A DNA stretch of 64,000 nucleotides from Colocasia esculenta (Eukaryota > Streptophyta > Magnoliopsida > Alismatales > Araceae): assembly GCA_014218235.1 (NCBI GenBank), contig CM024755.1, positions 78,724,631-78,788,630 of the forward strand, written 5' to 3'. The position numbers and the translations under genes were made by a program. Shown in pieces: positions 25,615-36,754 of this stretch (position 1 is the stretch's first letter; every line of letters begins with the position of its first letter). A model generated the notes under the pieces. The model searched no databases and had not been told where the DNA came from. It worked only from the letters and a program-made list of their open reading frames with translations.

Positions 25615-25633
25615 TTAGTCACATCATACACCT
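25615..25633 (-). other. Element F fragment 3: 19 bp island between D and E
   Basis: The only F sequence left between two insertions. It includes one copy of the D target duplication (25615-25619) and one of E (CACCT, 25629-25633). It joins to F gag at 36716 on one side and at 15375 on the other. Confidence 0.8.
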
Positions 25634-28600
25634 TGTAAGGCCCTCGAATTTCCGTAGTTTTTCTTTCGTACTTATGTGTGTATATTGTGCTTGTGTATGT
25701 ATGTACGTATTTACGTAGGTACTAAAATAGTATAATTACGTGTGCATGTGCTTATATTAAACGTAAATAATGTACTTATTGCATGGTGGTAGTGTGGATA
25801 CGATACTATACGTACATTGCATGTATATATGTCCGGTATGCATGGTTTTCTGCATAATTAGGGTTCTGGCCGAAGGCCCTATTGGCGTCAATCCCCAGGC
25901 CGTTGAGGTGGTGTTAGCGTCCAGCCCTGGACGCCAACCCTAATTCCGGCGTCCAGCGATCTGGACGCCAACCTCTCTGACCTGCATGCGCAGCAGAGCT
26001 GCTATCTTCTGAAGCAAGGTATGGTAGCCATTGGGTGGATGTCCCCAACGGCTCCAAATCTGTCAGATGGGCATGGTGAGTGGGTGAGAGCCTTCCCTAC
26101 TTCCTGAACCCGAGTTGGCCTCTCCCCACTTCCCACTTTCACATTTGCAAGAGGAGAAAGAGGAGAGAAAGCCCTAGAGCCCCTGTGAGAAAACCTAAAG
26201 TTTGAAGGCCTTGATCCGGCGATCCAAGGCTTCTTTTGGAGATCTACTTCGACAAGGAGGAGGACAACATAACCGGCTACACATCCCCGGCCCTGGATTT
26301 CAGAGGGGAGCACCACAGAAGCCGGAGTGGAGGCGTCTTGGAGACTTCTTGGGACTGCCCAAGGAGAGCTTCTCCGACTGATTTGATCCCTTTAGGAGTT
26401 TTTCCAAAGGCAAGTACCCATTTCCCATTGTCCATGTATGTGTCTAGGAGGCTTTTATCATTTTTACAGATTTTCCTCGTGTCCTGGATCCCCTACATTC
26501 CCCATTTTTCAGAGCTCGGACTGTGTTTTTACACAGGTCCGAACTTGACGGCAAGCCCAATGGACGTCGAGATCTTGAGTCAGCGGCCAACGATGTTGCC
26601 GCCAACTCTTGTAAACGTCCACAGTATGCCGTTTAGTTCTTCTTGACAGAACAGTGAACTGTTCTGCCTTATATCTTTAATTTCCGGATTTCTACGCATG
26701 AGGATATAATGTAAATTTATATGTTATGTAAAATAGGTAATGTGATGTGTGTGGAAATTCCTGTATTTTTCTGTAGATGGCATAATTTATTAGAATTGTT
26801 AAAAAGCATGTGTAGGAAAGAGGTTATGCTTGGTTAATCTTGTCTCCCATGATTTCGGAGGAATTAAATGCTGTAGAACTTTGTGAACCATGTTTGTATG
26901 TACCAGTCCATGCCCTGCAAATTTGGGAATTTTCCCATCCCCATGTGAATTCTTATAATTTCTACAATGAGAAATAGAGAGCATGTGTGGACCTTGTGAA
27001 AATTCTAGTAAATCATGTGTTGGGAAATAAATTCGGGGAAAATTTATGTGCCAACATGTATGTGTGGTTCATGATTTTGCATGATTAAATCTGAATTCCG
27101 TGTCATGTTCTAAGTTGGCTTAGTTTAAAAATGGCATGAAACTGAATGTTTTAATTTCTATAAATGCAGGTGAATTCAGAAAAATGTGAAAATTTGTATG
27201 TGTGTTATTATACCCGAAAACAGCATGTGGTAAAATTTTCAGGAAAATTTGATAACAGTAACCTACATTATGAGATTTTCATGTGAAAATGAGTGTGAAT
27301 ACATGTACCATGATTAAGGTTAAATGATGTGTGTTCCAATTAATCCATGAGAGCTACCAAATGCTTGATTTCTGTTATTTGTAGCATCATGATAGGGATG
27401 AACTGAACCATGTGCATAAACAAGAAAGTGTGAAAATCATATGTGAAACGTGTGTTAATCGGAATGTGTAATGTGTAAAATGTGCCGTGTGTGACACTGC
27501 TTCCATAGAGGGCTGTGGAACCGTATCATGGAAAAGTCCCCATGAGAAGGTTCAATGTGTTAAGATATCCTAAGGGCATTAGGATGAAATCCTGGAGGTG
27601 GACAAGTACCACTGGTTAGGGTGGAGGCGTGTTCTCCCGGTCTGCGCAGTGCCAAGAGTCATCACTGTATTGCCTAGGTGATGTGCTATGTGTTATGTGT
27701 ATGTGATGTGTCCTTCTAGTGGTGGTTTGGACTATGTGTCACGGCAAATAAATCGTAAATGTGAATATGTGAACATGTGTAAATGCGTGAATGTGAACAT
27801 GTGTAAATTGTGTATATATGTGAACATGCAAAATGTGAAATGTGAAACCATGTGAACCATTTATGTTAGAATGTGAATATGTGCATAAGTGGAATGCTTG
27901 AAAAATGATCCATGTGAAATATGGGAATGTGTAACCATGTGAAGTAAATGTGTTAGAATATGATACGTTAATTCATGCTATGATATTTCTAATCCCATAT
28001 AAGTTGCTATCATGTTATAGTCAATTGGAAGTGCAGTCTTCATGTGATTAAATGAGTAGAAGCATGTGATAGGAAGTGTTATTTGAACATTTTAAACCAT
28101 GTACCATGTGTTTTGATTTTGTAGAATTACCATGATAGGTTGTCTCTCATAAATGTTCAAGCATGCTATATGTTGCCTTGTAAATTGAAATGGTAGACCC
28201 TACTATGATGTATGCATGAATGATGTGTATGGAGCTACTTGCTGAGTCCTTTAGACTCACTCCTTGCTTCGGCGTACAGGTGTAGTTGGTGACACACCTT
28301 TGGAGGAGACAGTGGAGAGCGACTCCGAGCGTGGAGATTAGCTGGTGGAGCTGACGTAGTGTCCCTTTTGTTTCCTAGTATGTGAATTGTAACTTGTATT
28401 AGGATTATCATTATGTAATTGCGGACAAACTATGTATGAAATGTAGAACTTTAATTTTGTGGACAATGTAGCTTGGTTTAATTTCAATTATGAAAGTTAG
28501 TCCTTTATTTTGCTATATGGATCATGTATGATAAATGTGGATGATGGAATGTGATGACAGTTAGTCCTTTACTTCCGCGACTCTGTATCTATATTTGTGT

Positions 28601-28705
28601 ATATCTCAATCATGTGATAGTGTTGGGTAAATGTCCCACTGTGGCAGCACTCGTTATATCGACGAGGGTCGGTATGACCGTACCGGTATAATGAGGGCCG
28701 TCACA
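25634..28705 (+). repeat. Element E 5' LTR
   Basis: 3072 bp. Its first 700 bp diverge from C and D and I see no TATA box at the homologous place. Instead of the C/D inverted repeat it has GCGTCCAG/CTGGACGC (25917-25934) and GGCGTCCAG/CTGGACGCC (25948-25969). The hairpin block is kept. Open frames at 26002-26316 (minus) and 26236-26646 (plus) reappear identically in the 3' LTR but show no recognisable domain. Confidence 0.95.
27480..27700 (+). other. Conserved hairpin block in LTR (E, 5' copy)
   Basis: Carries CCATAG/CTGTGG, TCCTA/TAGGA and, at 27660-27683, CATCAC/GTGATG with a 12-nt loop. The last stem differs from C and D at a base pair changed on both sides. The 3' LTR copy is at 35490-35710. 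Confidence 0.7.
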
Positions 28706-28710
28706 GAGAT

Positions 28711-28722
28711 TGGTATCAGAGC
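28711..28722 (+). other. Element E primer binding site
   Basis: Exact TGGTATCAGAGC, five bases after the LTR end; initiator methionine tRNA type. Confidence 0.92.
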
Positions 28723-28832
28723 GACCGATTGAGATCTTACATAAATATACATGAATCATCATCCTCATTGCATGCTAAATCTTTATAGATTGTCCACATG
28801 GGTAGAAATGACTAATAATGAATGGAAGATAG

Positions 28833-28894
28833 GTAAGGAAATGGATAGAAAGCTTAGTAACGTAACCCTAATGGTGGCTGAAATTTTCTTACAG
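28833..28894 (+). other. Element E possible leader intron just before the gag start
   Basis: AG/GTAAGG at 28831-28838 is a consensus-like donor and TTCTTACAG ending at 28894 an acceptor-like site, two bases before the gag ATG. At 62 bp it is short for a plant intron, and in C and D the donor reads GTTAAG. The acceptor-like TTTTACAG or TTTTATAG before the start is kept in C and D. Confidence 0.3.
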
Positions 28895-28896
28895 CC

Positions 28897-31800
28897 ATGG
28901 CTTCCCGTGGACGTCGTGGAGGTGCGCCAGCTCGCGACGACGAGCAGAGGCATGATGGTCAGGCGGAGCAACAGGCCCCAGCCCCACGAGGCCCTGTGCT
29001 TCCCCCACCGCCGCCTGTGGACTATGGAGTGTTCATGCAAGGTCTGGTGCAGGCCATGCAGACCCAGGCACACACTCAGGCAGCACTTCAGGCCCAGTTG
29101 GAGGCCCAGGTAAAATAATAGAATAACTAAGTAGTCTGCTATTTGAATTGTATACTATTGTGTTTATTGTGTATTGTTTGTTGTATAATGTAGCAGGCTC
29201 AGGCCCCAGCTCAGGACCATGGTGGACCTTCCATCATGGAGCGGTTCAAGAGGATGACCCCACCCTCTTTTAAGGGGGAGAGCGATCCGTTGCTAGCAGA
29301 GAGTTGGATGAGGGAGATCGAGAAAATCTTCCGGGCCATCAGGTGTGTGGATGAGGACAGGGTTACCTTAGCCACCTACATGCTACAGGTATGCTTTAGT
29401 TTATGCTTGCATGTTGCTTGTTAAGTTAGATTTATTAGTCGGTGCTTATGAAGGTTATGTTGCAGGAGAGAGCCGATGTGTGGTGGGCTTCATTACTGCG
29501 TACGCGGTTTGAGGACGGCGCGATTGATGTCGCTTGGGACGAGTTCGTGAGGCTCTTTCGGGCCAAGTTCGTCCCCGAGCACATCCAGGACAGGATGGAG
29601 CAGGAGTTCCTCACCTTGACTCAGGGCTCCATGACCGTACTTGAGTATGAGGCCAGGTTTGCAGAACTATCTAAGTATGCACCCCATATTGTGGCTGATG
29701 AGCGCAGGAAGGCGAAGAAGTTTGTGATGGGCTTGAAGCCATCACTGCGGACGAGGCTTGTAGCGTTTGATCATCGTACCCTGGACGAGGCTCTCAGCGC
29801 AGCCTGCAGACAGGAAGGCGAAATGGAGCAATACTTGGAGGAGAAGAAGGCATCGCAGAAGAGGCCGGCAGCAGCTTTCCAGAGGCAAGACAAGAGGAAG
29901 ACGGTGTACCAGACACCGCAGAAATCATCAACAACCAGCAGCTATCAGGTACCTTCTGTACGTTCCTCTGGTGACAAGAAGGAGTGCCCTCATTGCGGAA
30001 GGGCACATGGTGGTACGGAATGTTGGATGATAGCGGGCAAATGCCTAAAGTGTGGGAGCAGCGACCATAAGATCAAGGACTGCCCTAGGCTTCAGCAGGG
30101 AGCTCAGCGAGGAGCGCCAGTACCAGCAGTGGCGGCAGCCGCGCCAGCGACAGGACGACCAGGAAGGCCTCGAGCCCCGGCTCGAGTGTTTGCGTTAGCT
30201 CGTGAGGACGCCGAGCAGGCGGAGCATGTCACCGAAGGTACAGTCTTACTTTTCGGTGTGCACGCTCGGGTTTTGTTTGATACGGGTGCTACTCACTCGT
30301 TCATTTCCGAGCGGTTCGCTAGGCAGTTAGCCCTAGAGTCAGGCATAGAGTCTGAGGAGTTAGAGGTTCCTTTGTCTGTGCACACCCCTGCGGGTACGGT
30401 ATCGACTAGGAAGTGTATTCCGTCGTTACCTGTGTGCATTGAGGATAGATTCCTAGATGGGTGTTTCTTCTTGCTAAAGATGAAGGACTATGATTGCATT
30501 CTTGGTCTGGATTGGCTAGAGGAGCATTATGCGCTAGTAGATTGTCGTAAGAAGAAGATTGTTTTCCGCATTCCTGGCGAGGACGAGTTCTCTCATCCCT
30601 TGCCAAAGAACTTAGCGGGAAAGTTAGTTATCTCTGCCATGAAGGCGATGCGTATGGTGAACAAGGGCTGTGACGCGTTTCTTGCCAGCGTTATGCTAGT
30701 ACCCGATGCTAGTTCGTCACGGACTCTTGCAGAGATTGATGTGGTGCAGGACTTTCCAGATGTCTTTCCCGATGACTTGTCTGGATTGCCACCGGATAGG
30801 GAGATAGAGTTCACTATAGAGTTGCTTCCAGGCACCTCTCCTATCTCGAAGGCCCCATATCGGATGGCGCCTGCAGAATTAGCCGAGTTGAGGAAGCAAT
30901 TGCAAGAATTGCTTGATAAGGGATTTATTCGCCCTAGCGTTTCCCCTTGGGGAGCACCTGTATTATTCGTCAAGAAGAAAGACGGGTCACTTCGGTTGTG
31001 CATCGATTATAGGAAGCTAAACCAGGTGACTGTGAAGAACAGGTATCCCTTACCTCGCATTGATGACCTGTTTGACCAGTTGCGAGAGGCATCAGTCTTT
31101 TCCAAGATTGACTTGCGATCTGGTTATCATCAGTTGAGGATTAGGAGTGAGGATGTGTCCAAGACGGCGTTTAGAACCCGTTATGGACATTATGAGTTCT
31201 TAGTTCTTCCCTTCGGATTGACCAACGCCCCTGCAGCGTTCATGGATCTCATGAACCGGGTGTTTAGTCCGTATTTAGATAGCTTCGTTGTTGTGTTTAT
31301 TGACGATGTATTGGTCTATTCTCCAGATGAGGCCACGCACCGTCAGCATTTGAGGTTAGTCTTAGAGGTTCTCCGTGAGCACAAGCTGTATGCGAAGTTC
31401 AGCAAGTGCGATTTTTGGTTGCGCGAGGTTCATTTCCTCGGGCATGTTATCTCCGGCGCGGGTGTAGCTGTTGATCCATCAAAGGTCCAGGCAGTTATGG
31501 ATTGGGAAGTTCCCAGGACCCCTTCGGAGATTCGTAGCTTTATTGGGTTAGCTGGTTACTATCGGCGATTCATTGAGGGTTTCTCATCCATCGCCGCCCC
31601 CTTGACAAAGCTGACTCGGAAAGGTGAGAAGTTCGTGTGGTCTGAGGCATGTGAGCGTAGCTTTCAGCTATTGAAGGCTAAGCTTACTTCTGCTCCGGTA
31701 TTGGTATTGCCTAGTGGTCTAGAGGGCTTTGCCATTTATACGGATGCATCTCAGATTGGTTTAGGCTGTGTGCTCATGCAGCAAGAGAGGGTAGTAGCTT

Positions 31801-32684
31801 ATGCTTCTCGTCAGTTGAAGGAGCATGAGAGGAACTATCCGACTCATGATTTGGAGTTAGCAGCCGTGGTTCATGCACTAAAGATCTGGAGGCACTATCT
31901 TTATGGTGTCAGATTTGAGGTGTTTACCGACCACAAGAGCTTGAGATATCTTTTCTCCCAAAAGGAATTAAACCTGAGGCAGAGAAGATGGATTGAGTTC
32001 TTGAAGGACTATGACTTCGACCTTCAGTATCATCCTGGAAAGGCGAACGTCGTAGCGGATGCTCTTAGTAGGAAGAGGTCTTCGCTCCAGCAGGATTGGA
32101 AGATGTTGGAGGATGCAGCGTGCTCTATGACCGAGTTAGAGCCATCGTTGTGTCAGGCTTTTGTAGCTCAGCTATCCCTTAGATCCTCAGTCTTGGATGA
32201 GGTGATTGAGCAGCAGGAAGCCGATCCTAGATTGTTAGAGTTAGTGGGTAAGGCGGGCATTGCTCGTGATGAGGACGGTGTGATTAGATTTCAGCACCGT
32301 GTTTGTGTCCCCGATGTGGTAGATGTCCGTGAGCATGTGTTAGCGGAGGCTCATAGATCGCGATTCTCTATTCATCCGGGTAACACTAAGATGTATCAGG
32401 ATTTGAAGAGATCATTTTGGTGGTCCGGCATGAAGAAGGATGTTGCGGATTATGTGTCTAGATGTCTAGTATGTCAGCAGGTGAAAGCCGAGCGGCAGCG
32501 ACCATCCGGCCTTATGCAAAGGATGGATATCCCCGTATGGAAGTGGGAAGCTGTCACTATGGATTTCGTATCGGGTTTGCCTCGATCTAGAAGGGGCAAT
32601 GACTCGATTTGGGTAGTTGTAGATAGATTCTCGAAGACTGCTCATTTCTTGCCTATGAAGAAGAAGCAGTCAGTAGAAGCTTAG
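28897..32684 (+). CDS. Element E gag-pol, part 1 (Gag, protease, RT, RNase H, integrase start)
   Basis: Polyprotein gene for the particle protein and the copying enzymes of the element. Exon 1 is 28897-29109 (71 codons), exon 2 is 29197-29388 (64 codons), exon 3 runs from 29466 to a stop at 32684. Gag has a CCHC pair (CPHCGRAHGGTECW, CLKCGSSDHKIKDC). Protease DTGA starts at 30279. Reverse transcriptase has FIDDVLVYS with the two catalytic aspartates at 31302-31307. RNase H has YTDAS at 31737. The integrase HHCC zinc region is followed by the first catalytic aspartate in MDFVSGLP. A frameshift near 32680, seen as loss of one base relative to C and D, ends the frame inside the integrase core. 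I see no other break. The start is chosen because D begins at the same codon. Confidence 0.93.
29110..29196 (+). other. Element E gag intron 1
   Basis: 87 bp, GTAAAA...TAGCAG, phase 0. Without splicing, Gag would end at a TAA nine bases into the intron. Donor and acceptor lie at the same codon as in C and D. Confidence 0.8.
29389..29465 (+). other. Element E gag intron 2
   Basis: 77 bp, GTATGC...TTGCAG, phase 0. The exons on both sides are conserved with C and D (MLQ, then ERADVWW). Confidence 0.8.
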
Positions 32685-32689
32685 CTAGA

Positions 32690-33598
32690 TTGTATGTTAG
32701 TGGTATCGTTAGGTTGCATGGTGTGCCGAAGTCGATCATTTCGGATCGAGATCCGAGATTTACTTCGAGATTGTGGAAAGGTCTTCAGGATGCGTTAGGT
32801 TCGGAGCTTAAGCTCAGTTCGGCGTTTCATCCCCAGACCGATGGACAGTCCGAGAGGACTATCCAGACGCTCGAGGATATGTTGAGAGCGTGTGTTCTGG
32901 ATTGGAAGGATGATTGGGAGCGTCATTTACCTCTTGTGGAGTTCGCATACAACAACAGCTTTCATGCTAGTATTGGAATGGCTCCATTCGAGGCGTTGTA
33001 TGGTAGGCCCTGCAGATCCCCTTTATGTTGGGAGGAGATTGGTGATAGGCAGTTGATCGGACCGGAGTTGGTTCAGGAAACTTCGGATAAGATCCAGCTT
33101 ATCAGAAAGAGGCTTGTTGCGGCGCAGGATAGGCAGAAGAGTTATGCCGACAACAGGAGGAAGGATTTGGAGTTCGAGGTTGGTGATCATGTCTTCTTGA
33201 AGATATCGCCTACTCGAGGTGTTGTTAGATTTGGCAGGCATAGCAAGCTAAGCCCCAGATTCATTGGCCCGTATGAGATTCTCAGACGTTTGGGCAACGT
33301 GGCGTACGAGCTAGCATTACCCCCAGCGTTGGCTAGCGTTCACCCGGTATTCCACGTATCTATGCTCAGGAAGTATGTCCGAGATCCGTCTCATGTGATT
33401 AGCCACGAGCCAGTGGAGATCCAGCCAGATCTTTCGTATGTCGAGCAACCGGTAGCCATTCTTGACCGGAAGGTGCAGCATCTCCGGAACAAGAGTATCG
33501 CGTCGGTGAAAGTTCTATGGCGGAACTTCTCACGTGAGGAGGCTACGTGGGAGCTTGAGGATGCGATGAAGAAGAAGTATCCCCTTTTGTTTGAGTAG
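32690..33598 (+). CDS. Element E gag-pol, part 2 (integrase core end and chromodomain tail)
   Basis: The 302-residue continuation of pol after the frameshift. It contains the second integrase aspartate (ISDRDPRFTSRLW), the HPQTDGQSERTIQTLED block with the catalytic glutamate, the GRHSKLSPRFIGPYEI and HPVFHVSMLRKYV segments, and a chromodomain-like C-terminus (RKVQHLRNKSIASVKVLW, then EEATWELEDAM). Chromodomains of this group are known to guide integration to heterochromatin. Relative to C and D this part is in a different frame from part 1, so it would not be translated from this copy unless the frame is recovered by slippage. Confidence 0.93.
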   Translation: MYVSGIVRLHGVPKSIISDRDPRFTSRLWKGLQDALGSELKLSSAFHPQTDGQSERTIQTLEDMLRACVLDWKDDWERHLPLVEFAYNNSFHASIGMAPFEALYGRPCRSPLCWEEIGDRQLIGPELVQETSDKIQLIRKRLVAAQDRQKSYADNRRKDLEFEVGDHVFLKISPTRGVVRFGRHSKLSPRFIGPYEILRRLGNVAYELALPPALASVHPVFHVSMLRKYVRDPSHVISHEPVEIQPDLSYVEQPVAILDRKVQHLRNKSIASVKVLWRNFSREEATWELEDAMKKKYPLLFE

Positions 33599-33630
33599 TG
33601 TCGTTCTAACTTCGAGGACGAAGTTTTCTT

Positions 33631-33644
33631 TAAGGGGGAGAGGG
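33631..33644 (+). other. Element E polypurine tract
   Basis: TAAGGGGGAGAGGG directly before the 3' LTR. Confidence 0.88.
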
Positions 33645-36600
33645 TGTAAGGCCCTCGAATTTCCGTAGTTTTTCTTTCGTACTTATGTGTGTATATTGTG
33701 CTTGTGTATGTATGTACGTATTTACGTAGGTACTAAAATAGTATAATTACGTGTGCATGTGCTTATATTAAACGTAAATAATGTACTTATTGCATGGTGG
33801 TAGTGTGGATACGATACTATACGTACATTGCATGTATATATGTCCGGTATGCATGGTTTTCTGCATAATTAGGGTTCTGGCCGAAGGCCCTATTGGCGTC
33901 AATCCCCAGGCCGTTGAGGTGGTGTTAGCGTCCAGCCTGGACGCCAACCCTAATTCCGGCGTCCAGCGATCTGGACGCCAACCTCTCTGACCTGCATGCG
34001 CAGCAGAGCTGCTATCTTCTGAAGCAAGGTATGGTAGCCATTGGGTGGATGTCCCCAACGGCTCCAAATCTGTCAGATGGGCATGGTGAGTGGGTGAGAG
34101 CCTTCCCTACTTCCTGAACCCGAGTTGGCCTCTCCCCACTTCCCACTTTCACATTTGCAAGAGGAGAAAGAGGAGAGAAAGCCCTAGAGCCCCTGTGAGA
34201 AAACCTAAAGTTTGAAGGCCTTGATCCGGCGATCCAAGGCTTCTTTTGGAGATCTACTTCGACAAGGAGGAGGACAACATAACCGGCTACACATCCCCGG
34301 CCCTGGATTTCAGAGGGGAGCACCACAGAAGCCGGAGTGGAGGCGTCTTGGAGACTTCTTGGGACTGCCCAAGGAGAGCTTCTCCGACTGATTTGATCCC
34401 TTTAGGAGTTTTTCCAAAGGCAAGTACCCATTTCCCATTGTCCATGTATGTGTCTAGGAGGCTTTTATCATTTTTACAGATTTTCCTCGTGTCCTGGATC
34501 CCCTACATTCCCCATTTTTCAGAGCTCGGACTGTGTTTTTACACAGGTCCGAACTTGACGGCAAGCCCAATGGACGTCGAGATCTTGAGTCAGCGGCCAA
34601 CGATGTTGCCGCCAACTCTTGTAAACGTCCACAGTATGCCGTTTAGTTCTTCTTGACAGAACAGTGAACTGTTCTGCCTTATATCTTTAATTTCCGGATT
34701 TCTACGCATGAGGATATAATGTAAATTTATATGTTATGTAAAATAGGTAATGTGATGTGTGTGGAAATTCCTGTATTTTTCTGTAGATGGCATAATTTAT
34801 TAGAATTGTTAAAAAGCATGTGTAGGAAAGAGGTTATGCTTGGTTAATCTTGTCTCCCATGATTTCGGAGGAATTAAATGCTGTAGAACTTTGTGAACCA
34901 TGTTTGTATGTACCAGTCCATGCCCTGCAAATTTGGGAATTTTCCCATCCCCATGTGAATTCTTATAATTTCTACAATGAGAAATAGAGAGCATGTGTGG
35001 ACCTTGTGAAAATTCTAGTAAATCATGTGTTGGGAAATAAATTCGGGGAAAATTTATGTGCCAACATGTATGTGTGGTTCATGATTTTGCATGATTAAAT
35101 CTGAATTCCGTGTCATGTTCTAAGTTGGCTTAGTTTAAAAATGGCATGAAACTGAATGTTTTAATTTCTATAAATGCAGGTGAATTCAGAAAAATGTGAA
35201 AATTTGTATGTGTGTTATTATACCCGAAAACAGCATGTGGTAAAATTTTCAGGAAAATTTGATAACAGTAACCTACATTATGAGATTTTCATGTGAAAAT
35301 GAGTGTGAATACATGTACCATGATTAAGGTTAAATGATGTGTGTTCCAATTAATCCATGAGAGCTACCAAATGCTTGATTTCTGTTATTTGTAGCATCAT
35401 GATAGGGATGAACTGAACCATGTGCATAAACAAGAAAGTGTGAAAATCATATGTGAAACGTGTGTTAATCGGAATGTGTAATGTGTAAAATGTGCCGTGT
35501 GTGACACTGCTTCCATAGAGGGCTGTGGAACCGTATCATGGAAAAGTCCCCATGAGAAGGTTCAATGTGTTAAGATATCCTAAGGGCATTAGGATGAAAT
35601 CCTGGAGGTGGACAAGTACCACTGGTTAGGGTGGAGGCGTGTTCTCCCGGTCTGCGCAGTGCCAAGAGTCATCACTGTATTGCCTAGGTGATGTGCTATG
35701 TGTTATGTGTATGTGATGTGTCCTTCTAGTGGTGGTTTGGACTATGTGTCACGGCAAATAAATCGTAAATGTGAATATGTGAACATGTGTAAATGCGTGA
35801 ATGTGAACATGTGTAAATTGTGTATATATGTGAACATGCAAAATGTGAAATGTGAAACCATGTGAACCATTTATGTTAGAATGTGAATATGTGCATAAGT
35901 GGAATGCTTGAAAAATGATCCATGTGAAATATGGGAATGTGTAACCATGTGAAGTAAATGTGTTAGAATATGATACGTTAATTCATGCTATGATATTTCT
36001 AATCCCATATAAGTTGCTATCATGTTATAGTCAATTGGAAGTGCAGTCTTCATGTGATTAAATGAGTAGAAGCATGTGATAGGAAGTGTTATTTGAACAT
36101 TTTAAACCATGTACCATGTGTTTTGATTTTGTAGAATTACCATGATAGGTTGTCTCTCATAAATGTTCAAGCATGCTATATGTTGCCTTGTAAATTGAAA
36201 TGGTAGACCCTACTATGATGTATGCATGAATGATGTGTATGGAGCTACTTGCTGAGTCCTTTAGACTCACTCCTTGCTTCGGCGTACAGGTGTAGTTGGT
36301 GACACACCTTTGGAGGAGACAGTGGAGAGCGACTCCGAGCGTGGAGATTAGCTGGTGGAGCTGACGTAGTGTCCCTTTTGTTTCCTAGTATGTGAATTGT
36401 AACTTGTATTAGGATTATCATTATGTAATTGCGGACAAACTATGTATGAAATGTAGAACTTTAATTTTGTGGACAATGTAGCTTGGTTTAATTTCAATTA
36501 TGAAAGTTAGTCCTTTATTTTGCTATATGGATCATGTATGATAAATGTGGATGATGGAATGTGATGACAGTTAGTCCTTTACTTCTGCGACTCTGTATCT

Positions 36601-36715
36601 ATATTTGTGTATATCTCAATCATGTGATAGTGTTGGGTAAATGTCCCACTGTGGCAGCACTCGTTATATCGACGAGGGTCGGTATGACCGTACCGGTATA
36701 ATGAGGGCCGTCACA
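33645..36715 (+). repeat. Element E 3' LTR
   Basis: 3071 bp, nearly identical to the 5' LTR with an offset of 8011, then 8010, bases. It contains the GGCGTCCAG/CTGGACGCC inverted repeat (33958-33979) and the hairpin at 35670-35693. Confidence 0.95.
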
Positions 36716-36754
36716 CACCTCATCTTGGTAACCCATATCTTCATATTCGGCCAT
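36716..36754 (-). pseudogene. Element F fragment 4: gag start
   Basis: Minus-strand start of F gag: ATG at 36754 followed by AEYEDMGYQDEV up to the E insertion. It continues through the 19 bp island at 25615-25633 into the gag at 15375. The start is inferred from its position after the leader and from the open frame. Confidence 0.55.

Larger units (their letters stand above)
25634..36715 (+). mobile_element. Element E: young, nearly intact Ty3/gypsy chromovirus (Tekay/Del-like)
   Basis: An 11.1 kb element with TG...CA ends and an exact target duplication CACCT (25629-25633, 36716-36720). By eye its two 3.07 kb LTRs differ by one 1-bp indel (near 25925 and 33936) and one C/T change (28576 against 36586). 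It has a perfect primer site, a split gag-pol with one visible frameshift, and a polypurine tract. It is by far the best-preserved element here and so probably the latest large insertion. Confidence 0.96.

Noticed and set aside
26002..26646. Two open frames of 104 and 136 codons repeated identically at 34012-34656
   Set aside because: They look conserved only because they lie in the two near-identical LTRs of E; there are no domains and no match in C, D or G LTRs.
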